Below the pieces are notes generated by a model. That model made no database searches. It was not told the DNA's origin and was given only the letters and a program-made list of their open reading frames with translations. From Mytilinidion resinicola (Eukaryota; Ascomycota; Dothideomycetes; Mytilinidiales; Mytilinidiaceae), in the NCBI RefSeq assembly GCF_010093595.1, contig NW_022985442.1:262046-326045 (forward strand): a DNA stretch of 64,000 bases, given 5' to 3'. A program made the translations under genes and the position numbers. This document shows, in pieces, positions 46,117 to 58,400 of the stretch; positions within the stretch are counted from its first letter, which is position 1, and every line of letters begins with the position of its first letter.

Positions 46117-49100
46117 TCAGCGCTTCCTAATATCATTCGGATCATGAATATAAGTGCATGCATCGCCCTTCGCACACTTGCCCTCCTGGAAGAACCTACA
46201 CGGGTGGACCTTGTGCGGCTTCTGGAAGCCACCTGATCCCCCCTTATTCTTGTTCTTCCCCTTCTTGAACGAGCCGCTGTGTTCACGTTCGGGTGCACGT
46301 TCAGGGGGAGGAGGCTCTTGGTAGCCGCCGCCGTTCTCGCGCCATCGCTTGCGTTCTTCGTTTTCATAGACAGCGGACTGTTGCTGATGCTGGCCTTGGG
46401 GTTGCTGGCCCATGTTTGCGAAGCTGTAGGGCATGTTGAACGGCATTTGAGGAGCGGCGTTGTTCTGCTGGCCGCTGGACAAGAGTGTCGCTAGTAAAGC
46501 ACTCACGTCAGGGGTTGCTGGGGCCTGTGGAGGTGGCTGCACAGCGAAAGCAGATGGGTACTGCGGCATCTGTGGCACCTGTTGCGGCGCTTGTGGCTGT
46601 TGGAGTGCGCCGAGGATCGAGTAGATGTTGGTGGGAGGGGCCTGCTGTGGTGCTGGCTCTGTCTTAGCTGCGAACTGCGCAAATATGCTCTCTAGCTGAG
46701 AAGTTGGAGCAACTGGCTGTTGCTGGGGTTGCTGAGGTTGCTGGGCCATCATGTTGAAAATTGCAGCCAAGTCTTGCACTGGAGGCTGCACAGAGACAGG
46801 CGCGAAGGCAGCGGCACGGTTGAGGACCTCTTGGGGTGGTGGGCCAAACTCAACAACTTCCGCTGGAGCGCTTTCGGCTGGCTCGGGTGGCTCTCGCGGC
46901 GATGGCGGGATATCAGACTTTTGAGCATAGAACACCATCAGTGTGTTGGCTTCACGGCGCTCGTTCTCCTCTTTTTCTGGGAACTTCCAATTATCGTTCA
47001 AGCCTCCACCGGATCGAGGGTAGTTCCTCTTGCGCTCCTCGATGGCAATGACGCTGAAGTCAATCTCGGACGGCTCAATCCAGTCACGGAACGACTCTTC
47101 ACGAGGCAGGTCGTCATCTTCCTCATCCATATCCATGTCTTTGTGCTGCTTGAACATGCGGCCTTCACCACCAACATCACCGGCGTCACGGACCATACTA
47201 GCATCGTGGCCAACCTCTTCTTCGGGGTCATGGCTAAAGTATCGGACGCTGACAAGAGTTGCATCCGGACGAAAAGCCACACGCAGATGTCGACGTGATT
47301 CCTTCCGAAGTCGCCTTGCCTTTTCCTCTGGCGTCTCTGGCGGTCGCTTCTCCTCGGGCTTGGCCACCACTTCTGGTTCCTTCGGCTTCATCAAGTTCGC
47401 CATGGTCTCGGCGAAAGAAAATGCCGGCGCTGATGATCGCATAGGAGGTGCCGTGGCAGCTTTCTTTTGATTCAAAGCATTGGCGGCAGGTTTCGACTGA
47501 GCTCCTAGCTTGGCCACAGGCTGAGCACCAGGCCTCTTTGGTGCTGACTGTAAATTGGAGAAGAGGCTTGTCGGCTTCGCAACCAATGGGTTGACCTTGG
47601 GCTTTGACGCAGTGTTGGTCGGAGCTACAGATCTCTCACCAGGGCGCTTCAGACCGTTTGTTGGGGGTTTTGTGGTGGCAGATGTGACTGGTTTGTTGAG
47701 GCCTGAGGCAACCCTCTTGGCAGGCTCACCCGAAGTCACATCGGCAGTTCGTGGCCGCTTGGTGCCTGTCAGGGGCTCAGCAGAGGGGCGTGTTGTTGGC
47801 TGCGTGGCCTTGATGTTGTCCTTTGTGTCACCGGACTTCTGCGCAGGAGATTCGACCTTAGTCTCGGGCGAGGCCGCAACTTTGGCTAGGATCTGCTTAA
47901 TTTGTGCTTTCGTCTTATCATTGCCTTTCCCCGGCTTGGACATTATGGTGAAGACTTTGGACAGCTTAGACTCTTCGAGTTTGGCATTTGTCAAAGTGCT
48001 ACATCGCGATAGAAGCTCCAGAATGACGCCAACCATAACGCCATCGTAATCTTTGGACGTGATTCGGTCGGCAATGAACTGGTAGAGAAGAAGAAGGAAA
48101 GGCTTGTTCTCGCTAAGGTGGTGAACAATGTCAGGATGGCCATGCTCAAGGGCAGTCTTGAGCGCTACCTCCATCATGGCCTGTTGGCTCCCAACACGGC
48201 TCTTTAGCATAGGGAGCTCACTGACCCTCTTCTTCTCCTCTGCCTGCTTGACAGCGGCATTGTCAAGCCGCCACCGATCCCTAATCGTCCGGACCACCTC
48301 CCAGAAATTAACGAGAGCAGTGCGAATTTGCTCAGGTCTGGCAGAAGACTTAGGAGGCAGCCAGACAGCTTCAGTCACATCATATTCCACTGCGGCTTTA
48401 GGCTCCTCAGGCCTTTTATCTGGTAATGGTGAGGGCTCAGGGGTTTCCTCGTCAGAGGAGTAGTCAGAGTCATCAGACGATTCCGTCTCGCTAGCACTGT
48501 CACTATACTCCCGCTTCAGGTTTGTTGGAGATTGTGCACTTGAAGGTGCAGTCCGGATACGAGGTGCCCTCAGTGCGGTTGAAGACTTTTTGCCCGACTT
48601 CTTGGTGATTTTTGCTATCATACAGATTAGCTTCTGCAGTACCACAATAGCTCCGGAAGATGAAGGGGAACATACTCGACAGTTGCTTATCGTTGGCAGC
48701 TAGGATCTTAATCTCACGCTTGGATTTTCTTGGCGTGTAGTTGGGGACCGTTGCTTTAACGCAGTCAGTCATTGCAATGTGTTGTGGGGGTGGTGGTATC
48801 TAGTCTGTATCTTACTTTTATTGAGGGGCAAGTCTAGAGTAATATCACTGAGAGTCACGAAGTGGTGCAAGCGGACAGATTTCGTTGCCTTGACAAGCTC
48901 ATCGAGGTTCTTGACCATGAATTTACCCTGCAATTCACCTTTCGGCGTCACGATGGATGGATTCACAGGCACGACCACCTTTGCTGGCGGGGCCGACTGC
49001 TGGAAGCCATAAGACTGTGCAGCCGGTTTGGTCGTGGGCTCCTAGAGATATTAGAACGAGTGAATGATCTTGCATGAGTTGGACAAACCTGGACGGCAGG

Positions 49101-49613
49101 GCCAGCCTGTTGGATGTTCTGGATGTTCTGGATGTTCTGGAGCGATGGCTGGTTCTCTGACTTGACCCTGATGGTGGTCTGAAGTGCCTGCGGGGAAATG
49201 GTGCTCGGCGAGCCACTCGTAGGCATCATGTTCCTCATGCCCAAGTCGTAGCTGGGTTGCCGCATGGAGGATGACACCAGGGACGGGTCCACAGCAGGTT
49301 GCTGGGAGTACGAGTTGATGTTCGCATGGCGGAATGGCTGGTCCTGGAACTGCAGCGGGCTGTTGGAGAAGGGGCGGCCGTAGAACTGGTTGCTGGCCTC
49401 GTACGGGGCCCCCAGTGCTGATGCTGGCCGAGAGATGGTCGGCTGCTGCCAAGTCTGCTGCGGGGCGGTGGTAGAGTACAGGTTGTAGGCACTGGGGTCA
49501 AAAGACGGGTTGACAGTGCCGGGGAACTGGGGATTGAACTCTGGGTCGGCGTAGATGTTCTGTCCGTTGTGGACGTGGACAGAGTCATCGTGCACGTGAT
49601 TGGGGTTTGCCAT
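46117..49613 (-). CDS. PNUTS-like PP1-targeting protein with TFIIS N-domain and CCCH zinc finger
   Basis: Four exons, 49613-49089, 49041-48816, 48753-48676 and 48614-46117, encode 1108 residues. A Gln/Pro-rich disordered head (1-175, including QNIQNIQNIQ) precedes a conserved segment, VKNLDELVKATKSVRLHHFVTLSDITLDLPL. A TFIIS N-terminal-like helical domain follows (about 390-520: TALVNFWEVVRTIRDRWRLD, VALKTALEHGHPDIVHHL). Farther on, RRHLRVAFRPDATLVSVRYF holds an RVxF motif (RVAF), the docking sequence for protein phosphatase 1. The end is a C-x8-C-x5-C-x3-H finger, CRFFQEGKCAKGDACTYIH. This order matches PNUTS (human PPP1R10), which targets PP1 to RNA polymerase II and termination factors. 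Orthology is inferred from domain order, not from a search. Confidence 0.78.
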
Positions 49614-50683
49614 TGTGGACTATGGTGAGACGGGATGGAAAAGCCGAAAACGCGGGCCGATTGATGGGCCTCGCTTAGGGGAGGGGCAGCCGGTGATTGG
49701 GCGGTGCGGAAAACTGTGACGCCGCAGGATGCTTATGCAGCCGAGTTAAAGCGGCACCGGCACTATCCCCGTCGCAGCGTGCCCGGAGAGCGAAAGCGGT
49801 GGGTTTGCTGCGTTTGTGATGCTAATTGCACCCCTTGCGGCCGAAGCGCGGCGTGCTCCCTGGTCCTTCCGGGTTCCTCTGCCTTGTTCTGCGTGCTTTG
49901 CCTGCTGCGTGTGCGAGTTGGTTCGGAGCGAGCCCTGCGACCTGCGACTGTTTGCTGAGAGAGAAGCCGTGTGTTGCGCGGCCGAGTCCGGAGGCCTTTG
50001 TCGTCACCCAAGGCTGCCGCGTGCTGTCACTGTCGCTGCGACCGCGATCCTCGCAGCAACGGACGCCTCCAGCGCTGCCACACGAGCAACGACCCTTAAA
50101 TGAGCGATGGCAGCAGCGGCCACACACCGGGCCGTACTGTAGACGCCTTGATTGATACCTTTGTAGAGGCCGTGTCACTGGCGCTGGCCGTTGAAGGGCG
50201 TCACTCTGCCCGTCACGAAAACCCGACCGGCGGCCCAGCAGCACAACACGCAAATCGCCACCTCACCAAAGCGCTGCTCACGACGACCTCGAGAAGCCAA
50301 ACAAGAGCTCACACGCACGCGCAGACGGCCCTACTGCACGGCGTCGTCACTGCGATGATTTATGCAAACGGAGAAGTCAGGAAAGGTTGATGGAGTCAAA
50401 GGAGTGTCCACGGTGAGTGTGTTGCAGGAGTGAGGAGAGGAGGCGAGCGGGCAGCTTAGAAACCTTGGAAAGACCGCTGCCAAGGCGCTAGGCTGCAATC
50501 GGCCCGTGCAGGCAAGAACATCTGGCCCAAGAAGTGGACGAGCCACAGTGACCTCAACGTAGTGTGCCCACGAAGCTCGAATACAATTATCTGTGCAAGC
50601 TGTCCTCTTGCGTCTTCACCACTGCGTCCGTCTGCATATGAGGTGACCTGCAAATCGGCTGGCGCCAGCCCTCAACCTCCATC
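49614..50683. other. Divergent intergenic region
   Basis: About 1.07 kb between divergently transcribed genes (PNUTS-like on minus, sly1 on plus), so it should contain both promoters. GC-rich with several overlapping open frames of biased composition and no motif. Confidence 0.45.
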
Positions 50684-53077
50684 ATGGCCGCTCACCACCA
50701 GACACTTCGCGATAAACAAGTGGGCAAGTACAGAGATACCCCAGCCGGAATATATAATTTTAATCTGTGTACACAGCTTCGATTGAAACCATCCTCAACC
50801 TCAACCAAAAGTCTCCCCAAAACTCGGAGCATCATGACTCCACGCCAGGGTTTCTACAGCCCAACTCCCCCATACTGTCCGAGACGGGCGAGCCAATATG
50901 GAAGGTTTGACGCCTGCCTTTACACTATAGAAAATACAAACTAAGAAATGCTAGGTGTTGGTCTTTGACAACATGGGCAAAGATGTCATATCCAGCGTGC
51001 TGCGAGTGAGCGACCTTCGAGCTTGGGGAGTAAGTTAAACCACCTTCTGCTTAGCAATTGTACGCAAGTCCACTTATGAGATAGCTTGCTGACTTGAGCA
51101 GGTCACGATCCATCTATCCATCAACACCACAAGACACTCAATACCCGATGTGCCTGTCATATACCTTGTCGAACCCACATCTGCCAACCTCCAAATAATA
51201 ACGTCTGACCTCGCCCGCAACCTCTACTCTCCCGCCTACGTAAACTTCCTCTCTTCGATTCCAAGACCTCTGCTCGAAGACTTCGCTTCTCAAACCGCTG
51301 CCTCTGGAACATCAGAACACCTGGCGCAAATATACGACCAATACCTCAACTTTGTCGTTTCCGAGCCCGATCTGTTCTCGCTGTCCATCGACGACGCGTA
51401 CTCCATCTTGAACAGCATAAAAACCACAGACGAGGAGCTGGATATCACGATCGATCGGATAGTCAACGGTCTCTTCAGCGTAGTCGTAACCCATGGCACA
51501 ATCCCCATCATTCGGTGTCCCAAAGGAGGTGCTGCGGAGATGATTGCGGCCAAGCTAGACAGGAAGCTCAGGGATCACGTTTTGAATTCGAAACAAAATC
51601 TCTTCTCTGGAGGCGACCAGAAGGCGACGTCTACTACGCGGCCAGTCCTCATCATTGTCGATCGAAATGGTACGTCATTTTCAAATACGACAGCTTCAAA
51701 TTACTGACATACAGAAATAGTGGACCTCGTTGCCATGCTGGGTCACTCGTGGACGTATCAATCTTTAGTGTACGACGTGCTGAAAATGCATCTAAACCGT
51801 ATCACAATGGAAGTGCCCGTCGACGAAAGCAACCCGGCGAAAGGCACGCAAAAGAAGGCATACGATCTCAACTCGAACGACTACTTCTGGAGCCGGAATG
51901 CTGGTGTCCCATTCCCGCAAGTTGCCGAGGACATCGACATGGAGCTTACTAAATACAAAGAGGATGCCAATGATATAACCAGGAAGACTGGCGCCTCATC
52001 TCTGGAAGACTTGCAACAAGACTCCAGTACTAGCGCGGCGCATTTGAAGGCTGCCGTCTCCCTATTGCCAGAGTTGCGCGAGCGTAAATCTACCCTCGAC
52101 ATGCATATGTCTATCCTGGGACAGTTGCTGAAAGGCATCAAGGGTAAGATCTGGATGATCAGTTGGCGAGCTGCGATGATTCTAATCTACCCATCTAGAT
52201 CGGCAATTAGATAATTTTTTCCAGTTAGAGGAGAACATTACCAAGCAAACGAAGGCACAAATAATGGAGCTAATAAAAGACCCTGAAAAGGGTAATGAGC
52301 CGCGCGACAAGCTGCGTCTATTCATCATCTGGTAGCTAAGATCATCGTCCATTTCTCACCCGTCGCTAATGTGTCTTCAGGTATCTGAGCACCGAACAAG
52401 ATGTCCCCAGGGCCGACGTGGACGGCTTCGACCAAGCGCTACAAGCTGCCGGTGCAGACACAACCTCATTGAAATACATCAAGACTGTTCGGCAACTAAC
52501 ACGAATGACGATGATTTCGTCAGCACCGACTCAGTCCGCGCAGTCGAATTCAAACGAGCTATTCCGTGGATTTAGCAGTCTGTCCAGCCGCGTCACGGAC
52601 CGCTTCAAGGATGCAGGTCTCGGTGCCAACTTGGAAGGATTGGTTTCTGGGATCAAGAATTTCCTCCCCGCAAATAAAGACCTCACCCTAACGAAAATCA
52701 CGGAATCCCTGATGGACCCGCAGAATGCCTCGTCGTCAGCGATATCGAAGACCGAAAATTACCTCTACTTTGACCCTAGGTCTGCGAATGCACGCGGCAC
52801 TATGCCTCCAGCTAGCCAGACGAGGAACCAGACTGGAAGCGCCGCGCGTGGAATTGAAGCAAGCTTTGGACAGAGACGCCAGGGTTTCTCGGAAGCGATT
52901 GTCTTCACAGTCGGAGGTGGCTCGATGGATGAGTATGGGAACCTGCTGGAGTGGGCGAAGCGTACAAGTGCACCAACGGCCGTCCGGAGGCGGGTGGTGT
53001 ACGGGTCGACTGAGTTGATGAGCGCCCAGGATTTCGTCACGAATGAACTGACGAGGTTGGGCGCTGAAAGCTCATAG
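50684..53077 (+). CDS. sly1: Sly1, Sec1/Munc18 family regulator of ER-Golgi SNAREs
   Basis: Seven exons (50684-50723, 50777-50904, 50955-51029, 51102-51669, 51721-52143, 52199-52331, 52381-53077) encode 687 residues. Sly1 binds the syntaxin Sed5 and promotes SNARE assembly in ER-Golgi and intra-Golgi transport. Diagnostic parts are LRDKQVASIETILNLNQ at the N-terminus, [77 protein letters not shown] and DRQLDNFFQLEENI. The C-terminal part contains EAIVFTVGGGSMDEYGNL and the ending VVYGSTELMSAQDFVTNEL, where Sec1/Munc18 proteins have their last conserved strand and helix. The first intron must use a GC donor to keep the N-terminal motif. The gene is intact. Confidence 0.94.
50724..50776 (+). 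other. GC-AG intron in sly1
   Basis: This 53-nt intron begins GCAAGT and ends CACAG. Joining 50723 to 50777 gives RDKQVASIETILNLNQ, matching the conserved Sly1 start. Nearby GT donors (50720 and 50728) put the next exon in a wrong frame or remove the conserved motif. Confidence 0.8.
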
Positions 53078-53571
53078 AAGGAGACGGACGACGTTGAAAG
53101 AAAGTAGATATGATATGCAGTGTAGAATATTGACACTGAGTAATGAGGATCAAATCCTGAGCTTCGGTTTTGCTCATCGAGACCGCGGAGTTACCACATG
53201 ACATTACATCCAAAGTGAACTTAGACTTCACTGCTTGGCAGAGGCAGAACGAGACAGTAACCAGCAATCATGAGGTCCTGCATAGCTTCAACTTCAATGT
53301 CTTGCTTTTGTTCGTTCTCCCTCGCTGTCCCTCACGACGCTGTGGTCCCGTGACTTTGTGCCAAGCCCATCATCCAGTACCAGCACTAAATTGTCGTCCC
53401 TCGTGCATCCATACTCTCGCAGTCTAGCAAATAAACGATGAGCAGGAAGCGACGACGTAAATATCTCGTGGGGTTAGTGTTGGTGGAGTGTGGTTTGTCT
53501 GGGGGATCTCCCCAGGCGCGGCGTTTGCCGAGCCGCTGCTGGGAGCCTTACACATTTTCTCAAGCCTCTAG
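53078..53571. other. Intergenic region between sly1 and the Btz gene
   Basis: About 490 bp containing the 3' end of sly1 and part of the promoter of the Btz-domain gene. No other feature was recognised. Confidence 0.4.
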
Positions 53572-53757
53572 CTACCACTCTTATACCCCCACAACATCCA
53601 CCCTTTCACTTCTTGCCGCGCGTGCTAGGGACGATACCTCCCCTATCGCGCTATACTCACAGCTCTCACTCTAAACTGGTGCGTTGTCACTCCACTTCTT
53701 TGCCCAGCGCAGTCCATTCTAATGCCTATACTCTAGAGACCCTCTTCTCTTATAGAG
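53572..53757 (+). repeat. 186-bp dispersed repeat, copy X (Btz gene leader)
   Basis: Ungapped match to the reverse complement of 40555-40740 with about 84% identity by hand count. It ends 53 bp before the Btz ATG, so it lies in the promoter or 5' leader. Confidence 0.85.
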
Positions 53758-53810
53758 GCATCTCAGAGCAGCATATTCAGGGCTCCCTCTCTACCTCCCA
53801 CGTCACTAAT

Positions 53811-56021
53811 ATGCCTGGCACTCGCAAACGACCACTCACATCCCGCAGGCGGAGGGTGGACGAGGAGGGAGAGGAGGACGGCGAGGTGGCGACAGACCTC
53901 GTCGATGATTCACAGAGCGAGGCTTCCATCCCCAGCGACGCGGACGGCGATGCGGACAATAGCGACCTCAGCGAGGCAGAGACAGCGCCTTCTCTCACCT
54001 CGGCGAAAGCAAAATCAAATGCCATCGGAGCCAAAAACGACGTGAAACCACTCGATATCATGCCGCCTGATGATGGCCTCTCCCCGGCGATTGCGCGATC
54101 AGACACCAACTTTACGGCGTTACGGGACACAGAAGTCATGATGAACGGCCTAAAAATATCAGAGGGAGCAGCGGGTGATGATGATGGTATAGACTTTGAT
54201 GGCGGAGACGACACCAGGCCTTCCCGCGACACCCCGCAGGCTGGGGACTTTGAATCTGCCAACCGCCTCGAAACATTCGCGGAGCGCAAGCGGCGAGAGC
54301 ATGATGAATATAAGAAGAAGAGAGACTCGGATCCAGCCTTCATACCGAACCGGGGAGCCTTCTTCATGCACGATCAACGATCAGCGGCTGGCCAGAACTT
54401 TAGAGGACAATTTGGACGTGGAAGGGGTCGGGGACGAGGAATGGTGGGAGGCCCATTCTCCCCAGCTAAGTAAGTGCTTTCGTCTGATCCATACACCCCG
54501 TCCGGTAAGCAAACGGAGTACTAACTTTGTCCCAGCATGTCCATGCCACCTGAGACTACCGATGGTCCTTGGCAGCATGATCTCCATCAGACTGTCAATG
54601 AGATGCCTCCACCGCCTCGGCCACAACCCGTCATGCAGCCCACTGCAGTACCGTCCCACGTACCCTCGCATAACCACCACCAACCCGCCCATTTCGTCAA
54701 ACCCGCACTTCCCGCCCCGAAGGCCGCGCCGGTCCGCTCCTTCTCCTCTACTGTTCAAACTGGCAGCTTAAACGTCCGAGTGTCCCTTCTTGGAATGAAA
54801 GCTCCCATCGTTTTCCAAGGCGTCCCAGCAAAACAACATACGAGACTCCCGAACCACCGACCGCCCCTCCGCCGTGACAAACCTGTCCGCATCTCTCTAC
54901 CCGACCATCCACCTCGATATATATTCCCGACCATCGACAGATCGTTTATATTCATCCCTCGAGCGCTGCGGCCGAACCAGCAAGGGTTTGGTCGGGGACG
55001 TGGCAGAGGGGGCTTTGGAAGCTACGGTGGTTTCTCCAGCCGACGAACCAGCGCCTACGGTGGAAGCGTATACTCGCCTAGCGTGGCGATGAGCAGGAGG
55101 TCGTCTCTGGCGCGAGAGATGGGTCGGGACGGACTTGTGTCTCCCACTGGGTCTGTTATGTCGAGGGCAGGAGGACCTGTGGAGAGGCCCGTTGTTCGAC
55201 TCCCTCCCGGTGGCCAACATCCCTCCGGGCCTCACTCGGTCACTTCTCCAAGTGGTGGGACTCCCGTTGTCAATATGCCGCCGCCACAGACATATCCGCT
55301 ACCGCAGAAGCCCAGCTTCCGGGAGAACTGGCAAGGTCAGATTCCCATGCACCAACCGCGACCCCAGAAGACGATTTCCGTTGCTGGAATCGAGTCGCCT
55401 GCATCTATCAAGTTCCACGCCCCACAGCAGGTGGAACAGCAACCGTTCCATCAGCAAGTACCTGCGCACATGAATGGGGCCAACGGGGCTACCGCATCTA
55501 CCGAACCTCCACCCTTCTATCCCCATTCGCGCCAACTGTCGTACCCCAGCCAGGGATCCACCGGTACTCCTCTGTCAAACATTCCAGAACGAGCCATCCA
55601 TGCCCCAGCCTTCCAGCCGTTCCAACAGCCTGGGTTCCCACCGCAGGCTTTCCCTATGCAGCCAGGCTTCTATTACCCTCCGCCCGCAAATGGTCCACAA
55701 CCGCAATTCGCCGCCCCAGGCATGGTGCCTATGTTTGTACCCAATCCTCAAGCCGCCGGCTACGTCATGCCCGTTCCTCCACCCCCTGCGTCCACCGCGC
55801 CCACCTCTGCGCCTCCGCCGACGATGATGGCGTACGAACAGAACGGTATGACGTACTACTACGATCCGTCGCAGATGTACCAACAGCCGACAGAAGGGTA
55901 CGCGCCGGCGAGCTACGCAGTACCGGGTATGGGTGGCATGATGACGCCGAGTCCGGACGGGTACTATTACCCTCAGGTCCCAGTCCAACCCCAGAGTCAG
56001 GTGTTTTACCCGCAACAGTAG
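53811..56021 (+). CDS. Btz/CASC3-domain protein (exon junction complex-like, eIF4AIII-binding)
   Basis: Two exons, 53811-54469 and 54536-56021, encode 714 residues. Residues about 150-200 hold the Btz domain, ERKRREHDEYKKKRDSDPAFIPNRGAFFMHDQR, which in Barentsz/CASC3 wraps around eIF4AIII in the exon junction complex. RGG-type segments ([28 protein letters not shown]) suggest RNA binding. The C-terminal 300 residues are Pro/Gln/Tyr-rich and disordered (for example YEQNGMTYYYDP). I chose the ATG at 53811 because an upstream in-frame ATG (53490) would translate through the dispersed repeat into a sequence with no conserved feature. The N-terminus MPGTRKRPLTSRRRRV is basic and may direct nuclear entry. 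The gene is intact. Confidence 0.83.
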
Positions 56022-57229
56022 CGAGTGGGCCAGCGGGTGTTTAAGGTTCGTTGTAACTGGTGTGGTTTAATTTAGGGCCTTTTCATGTTCCTTTTTGTGG
56101 TTTCACTTGATTTGGGCAGGGTGTTCGGGTTGTGCAAGGCTGGGTCTAGCGAGCGTGTGGATTCTTTTATTATTGAGCGATCATATCCCCCTTTTTTCCT
56201 TCATTTGCGGCGACTCTGGGGCTCTCATGGTTCTGTGTCAGGTCAGGGGGCTTTTTGGATATTCTTTCTGGGATTAAACACATTTAATGCGATGGGGCTG
56301 GTGATCTACTTAAGATACTTCTTGAGGCCTGAATAACCCCCTTGCCCTTCATTTGAGTCTAGAAAATACCAGGTGCTAGTACACCCATTTTTGATCACCT
56401 TTCTTGTCGCGTTTGCACTCGTCGTAGAGTCATTGAGTGCCCCCGGGACTTTCTAATTATTTCCTTTCTTGTATGTCGAGAATATTGACCCAAATCACAC
56501 TCTCCTACTCATTTCTTTTCCACTTGCTAGCAACCATCAGTGTTCCTTCATATGCCCTTCCAACCTTCCCAGATTTTCTACCATTTACGTCTGAATCACA
56601 CGTTCCTTCATATACGTGCACAAGTGCTTAAATCACGTCCCATGCCATTCTCCTTTTTCACTTCCGTGAAATTACCAGGAGTCCGCCAAGTTACTCTCGA
56701 AGTTCATCGACTCAAGTATTGCTCTCTCAGGAAGGGAAGAGCAGTCACCTGACTCATATGACCCGCTAACTCATTCTTCTTCCCGGCATATAAATACCTT
56801 TCAAACTCCTCCTAAACCTACTTCTTTAGTGCAGGGTCCTTCTCTCGGTTTCATCAAATGCTACAGCTGAACAACTAATGGAGGAGGCAAAGGGGGATTG
56901 GGGTCGTTCATCAAAATATCGGGCTCTCACGCGCAATGGGGGATCAATAAGTGAGATACAAAAGGTGCTATGGGGATTGGGCAGTGAGTGGTCTAGTCTC
57001 AACGCCATCGATGATGCTCGCCACGACCTGCACTTGCCACCTTTCCGACTTCCCCTCGACCGCCGCTGTCGCTACTCTCTACGCCTCTCCTATTCCTCCA
57101 CCAACTACTTGAATTGCTCCTCGCCATTAAGATGCTGGAGGTGGCCATCATCACATCCGTTGCCCAGCCCTTCTCATGAGGCCAGCCCTCTCTTGGGTTT
57201 ACACGAGCACCTCTTCTCCCTCCTATCGG
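56022..57229. other. Intergenic region, no gene seen
   Basis: About 1.2 kb after the Btz gene, T-rich near 56080-56620. Open frames present have no motif. It probably includes the long 3' UTR of the Btz gene. Confidence 0.4.
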
Positions 57230-57520
57230 AGACTGCTTATGTTGATTTGCACCCCGGGGCTGGACATCAAAATCCATCAGAGGCCGCCGACTATGGCAGC
57301 GGGAGCACAAACTCCGAACCCAATCATGGATGGTGCGTGGAGTTTGGGTCGGGGCTGTAAAATCCCTAGAGAGGACACTGCGTGGGAAGATGTTGGGGCC
57401 TCGGGATCACTGTTCCTGTAGAGGGAGAAGAGAGGGCAGAGGGAGGGGTTTTATACCCGTACTCGGGAGGGTTTGCGAGGGAGGTCACGGGATGGTCACG
57501 GGCTCCACATTCGCGAACCA
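57230..57520. repeat. Non-coding repeat, copy 1
   Basis: The segment 57420-57520 (GAGGGAGAAGAGAGGG..., TTTTATACCC, GCGAGGGAGGTCACGGG, ATGGTCACGG) matches 58290-58400 in the same orientation. The part 57290-57380 (ATGGCAGCGGGAGCA, GTGCGTGGAGTTTGGG, CGGGGCTG) matches the reverse complement of 58150-58245. Copy 1 thus combines a direct and an inverted match to copy 2. Edges are approximate. Confidence 0.6.
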
Positions 57521-58149
57521 TTCCTCACAATATAAACCACCATCTTACACCTTATTCTTTAATACAACCACGTCGTAGCTTCCTCAACGTCCGAGTCCTA
57601 GGCCTCCTATAAGGCCAACAGGCGACAAAGCAAAACGTAACGGACAGCGACGAGATAGCAGAGCTGAGCGGATGGATTGACTTCTACACTGTTATAGATG
57701 CATGGACAAAAGAGATAACACATCATGCTCATCATCATCTCAATTCCGTTCAACTCCACCATCTCCTCCCCTCTCGCCCCCTAATAATCGTCACCGCTGC
57801 ATTGAAAGCATGAGCGCTAGCTATCATCCTCCCCCCCTCTCCGCCTCTCTCCCACCTCCATGTGCGCCAATAAATCTGTTGATTTGCAGGCCGTAGCATC
57901 TGAACATTGACAAAACGCGACATTATATACATGAAAGCGCCCTGTTTGCTACCGGCAGTGATTGCTGTAGGTGATTGTCATAATCCAACAAAATCAGAGC
58001 TTTTGCCTCTCCAACTGCCCTCCCCCTCCCCCACTCCATTGCATTGGGTTCGTCCCATCTTCTACGCACCAGCCCCTCCCCTCCCTCTTCATCAGTCGGA
58101 TTTTTCTGCAATTTTTTGACCCCCCGCCCCACTCTCCCACACGCTCCTA
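57521..58149. other. Spacer between two non-coding repeat copies
   Basis: About 630 bp, pyrimidine-rich (CCTCC/CCCTC tracts near 57750-57860 and 58010-58130). No gene recognised. Confidence 0.4.
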
Positions 58150-58400
58150 TTGGGACCTTTCTTCGACGGTTTTTGAAAGCCCCGGCCCAAAATCCACGCA
58201 CCCATCGATTTCTTGCTCTAATATGTTTGCTCCCGCAGCCATGACGGATGGATTGGAATCTTTGGATGTCCAGCTCCTACTCCCCTGCCCTGAGAGAGAA
58301 GAAAAAAATGGGAGGGGAGGGGAGGGGAGGGGCTTTTATACCCCCCCGGCCGAAAGATTCGCGAGGGAGCGTCACGGGCATGGTCACGGCGATTCACGTG
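58150..58400. repeat. Non-coding repeat, copy 2
   Basis: Partner of copy 1 at 57230-57520: one half in inverted orientation (58150-58245), the other direct (58290-58400). Contains the G-run tract at 58310-58332 directly before CTTTTATACC. Confidence 0.6.
58310..58332 (+). other. G-quadruplex-type tract
   Basis: Five consecutive runs of three or four G separated by single A residues, meeting the usual G4 pattern on the plus strand. Confidence 0.8.

Noticed and set aside
53490..53810. 107-residue N-terminal extension of the Btz protein
   Set aside because: It would be translated from the dispersed repeat and has no conserved feature; the ATG at 53811 is simpler.
57000..57310. 103-codon minus-strand frame starting MCSRCHSRRPL, zinc-finger-like
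   Set aside because: Only one CxxC is present, no second metal pair follows, and the frame lies within a non-coding repeat.
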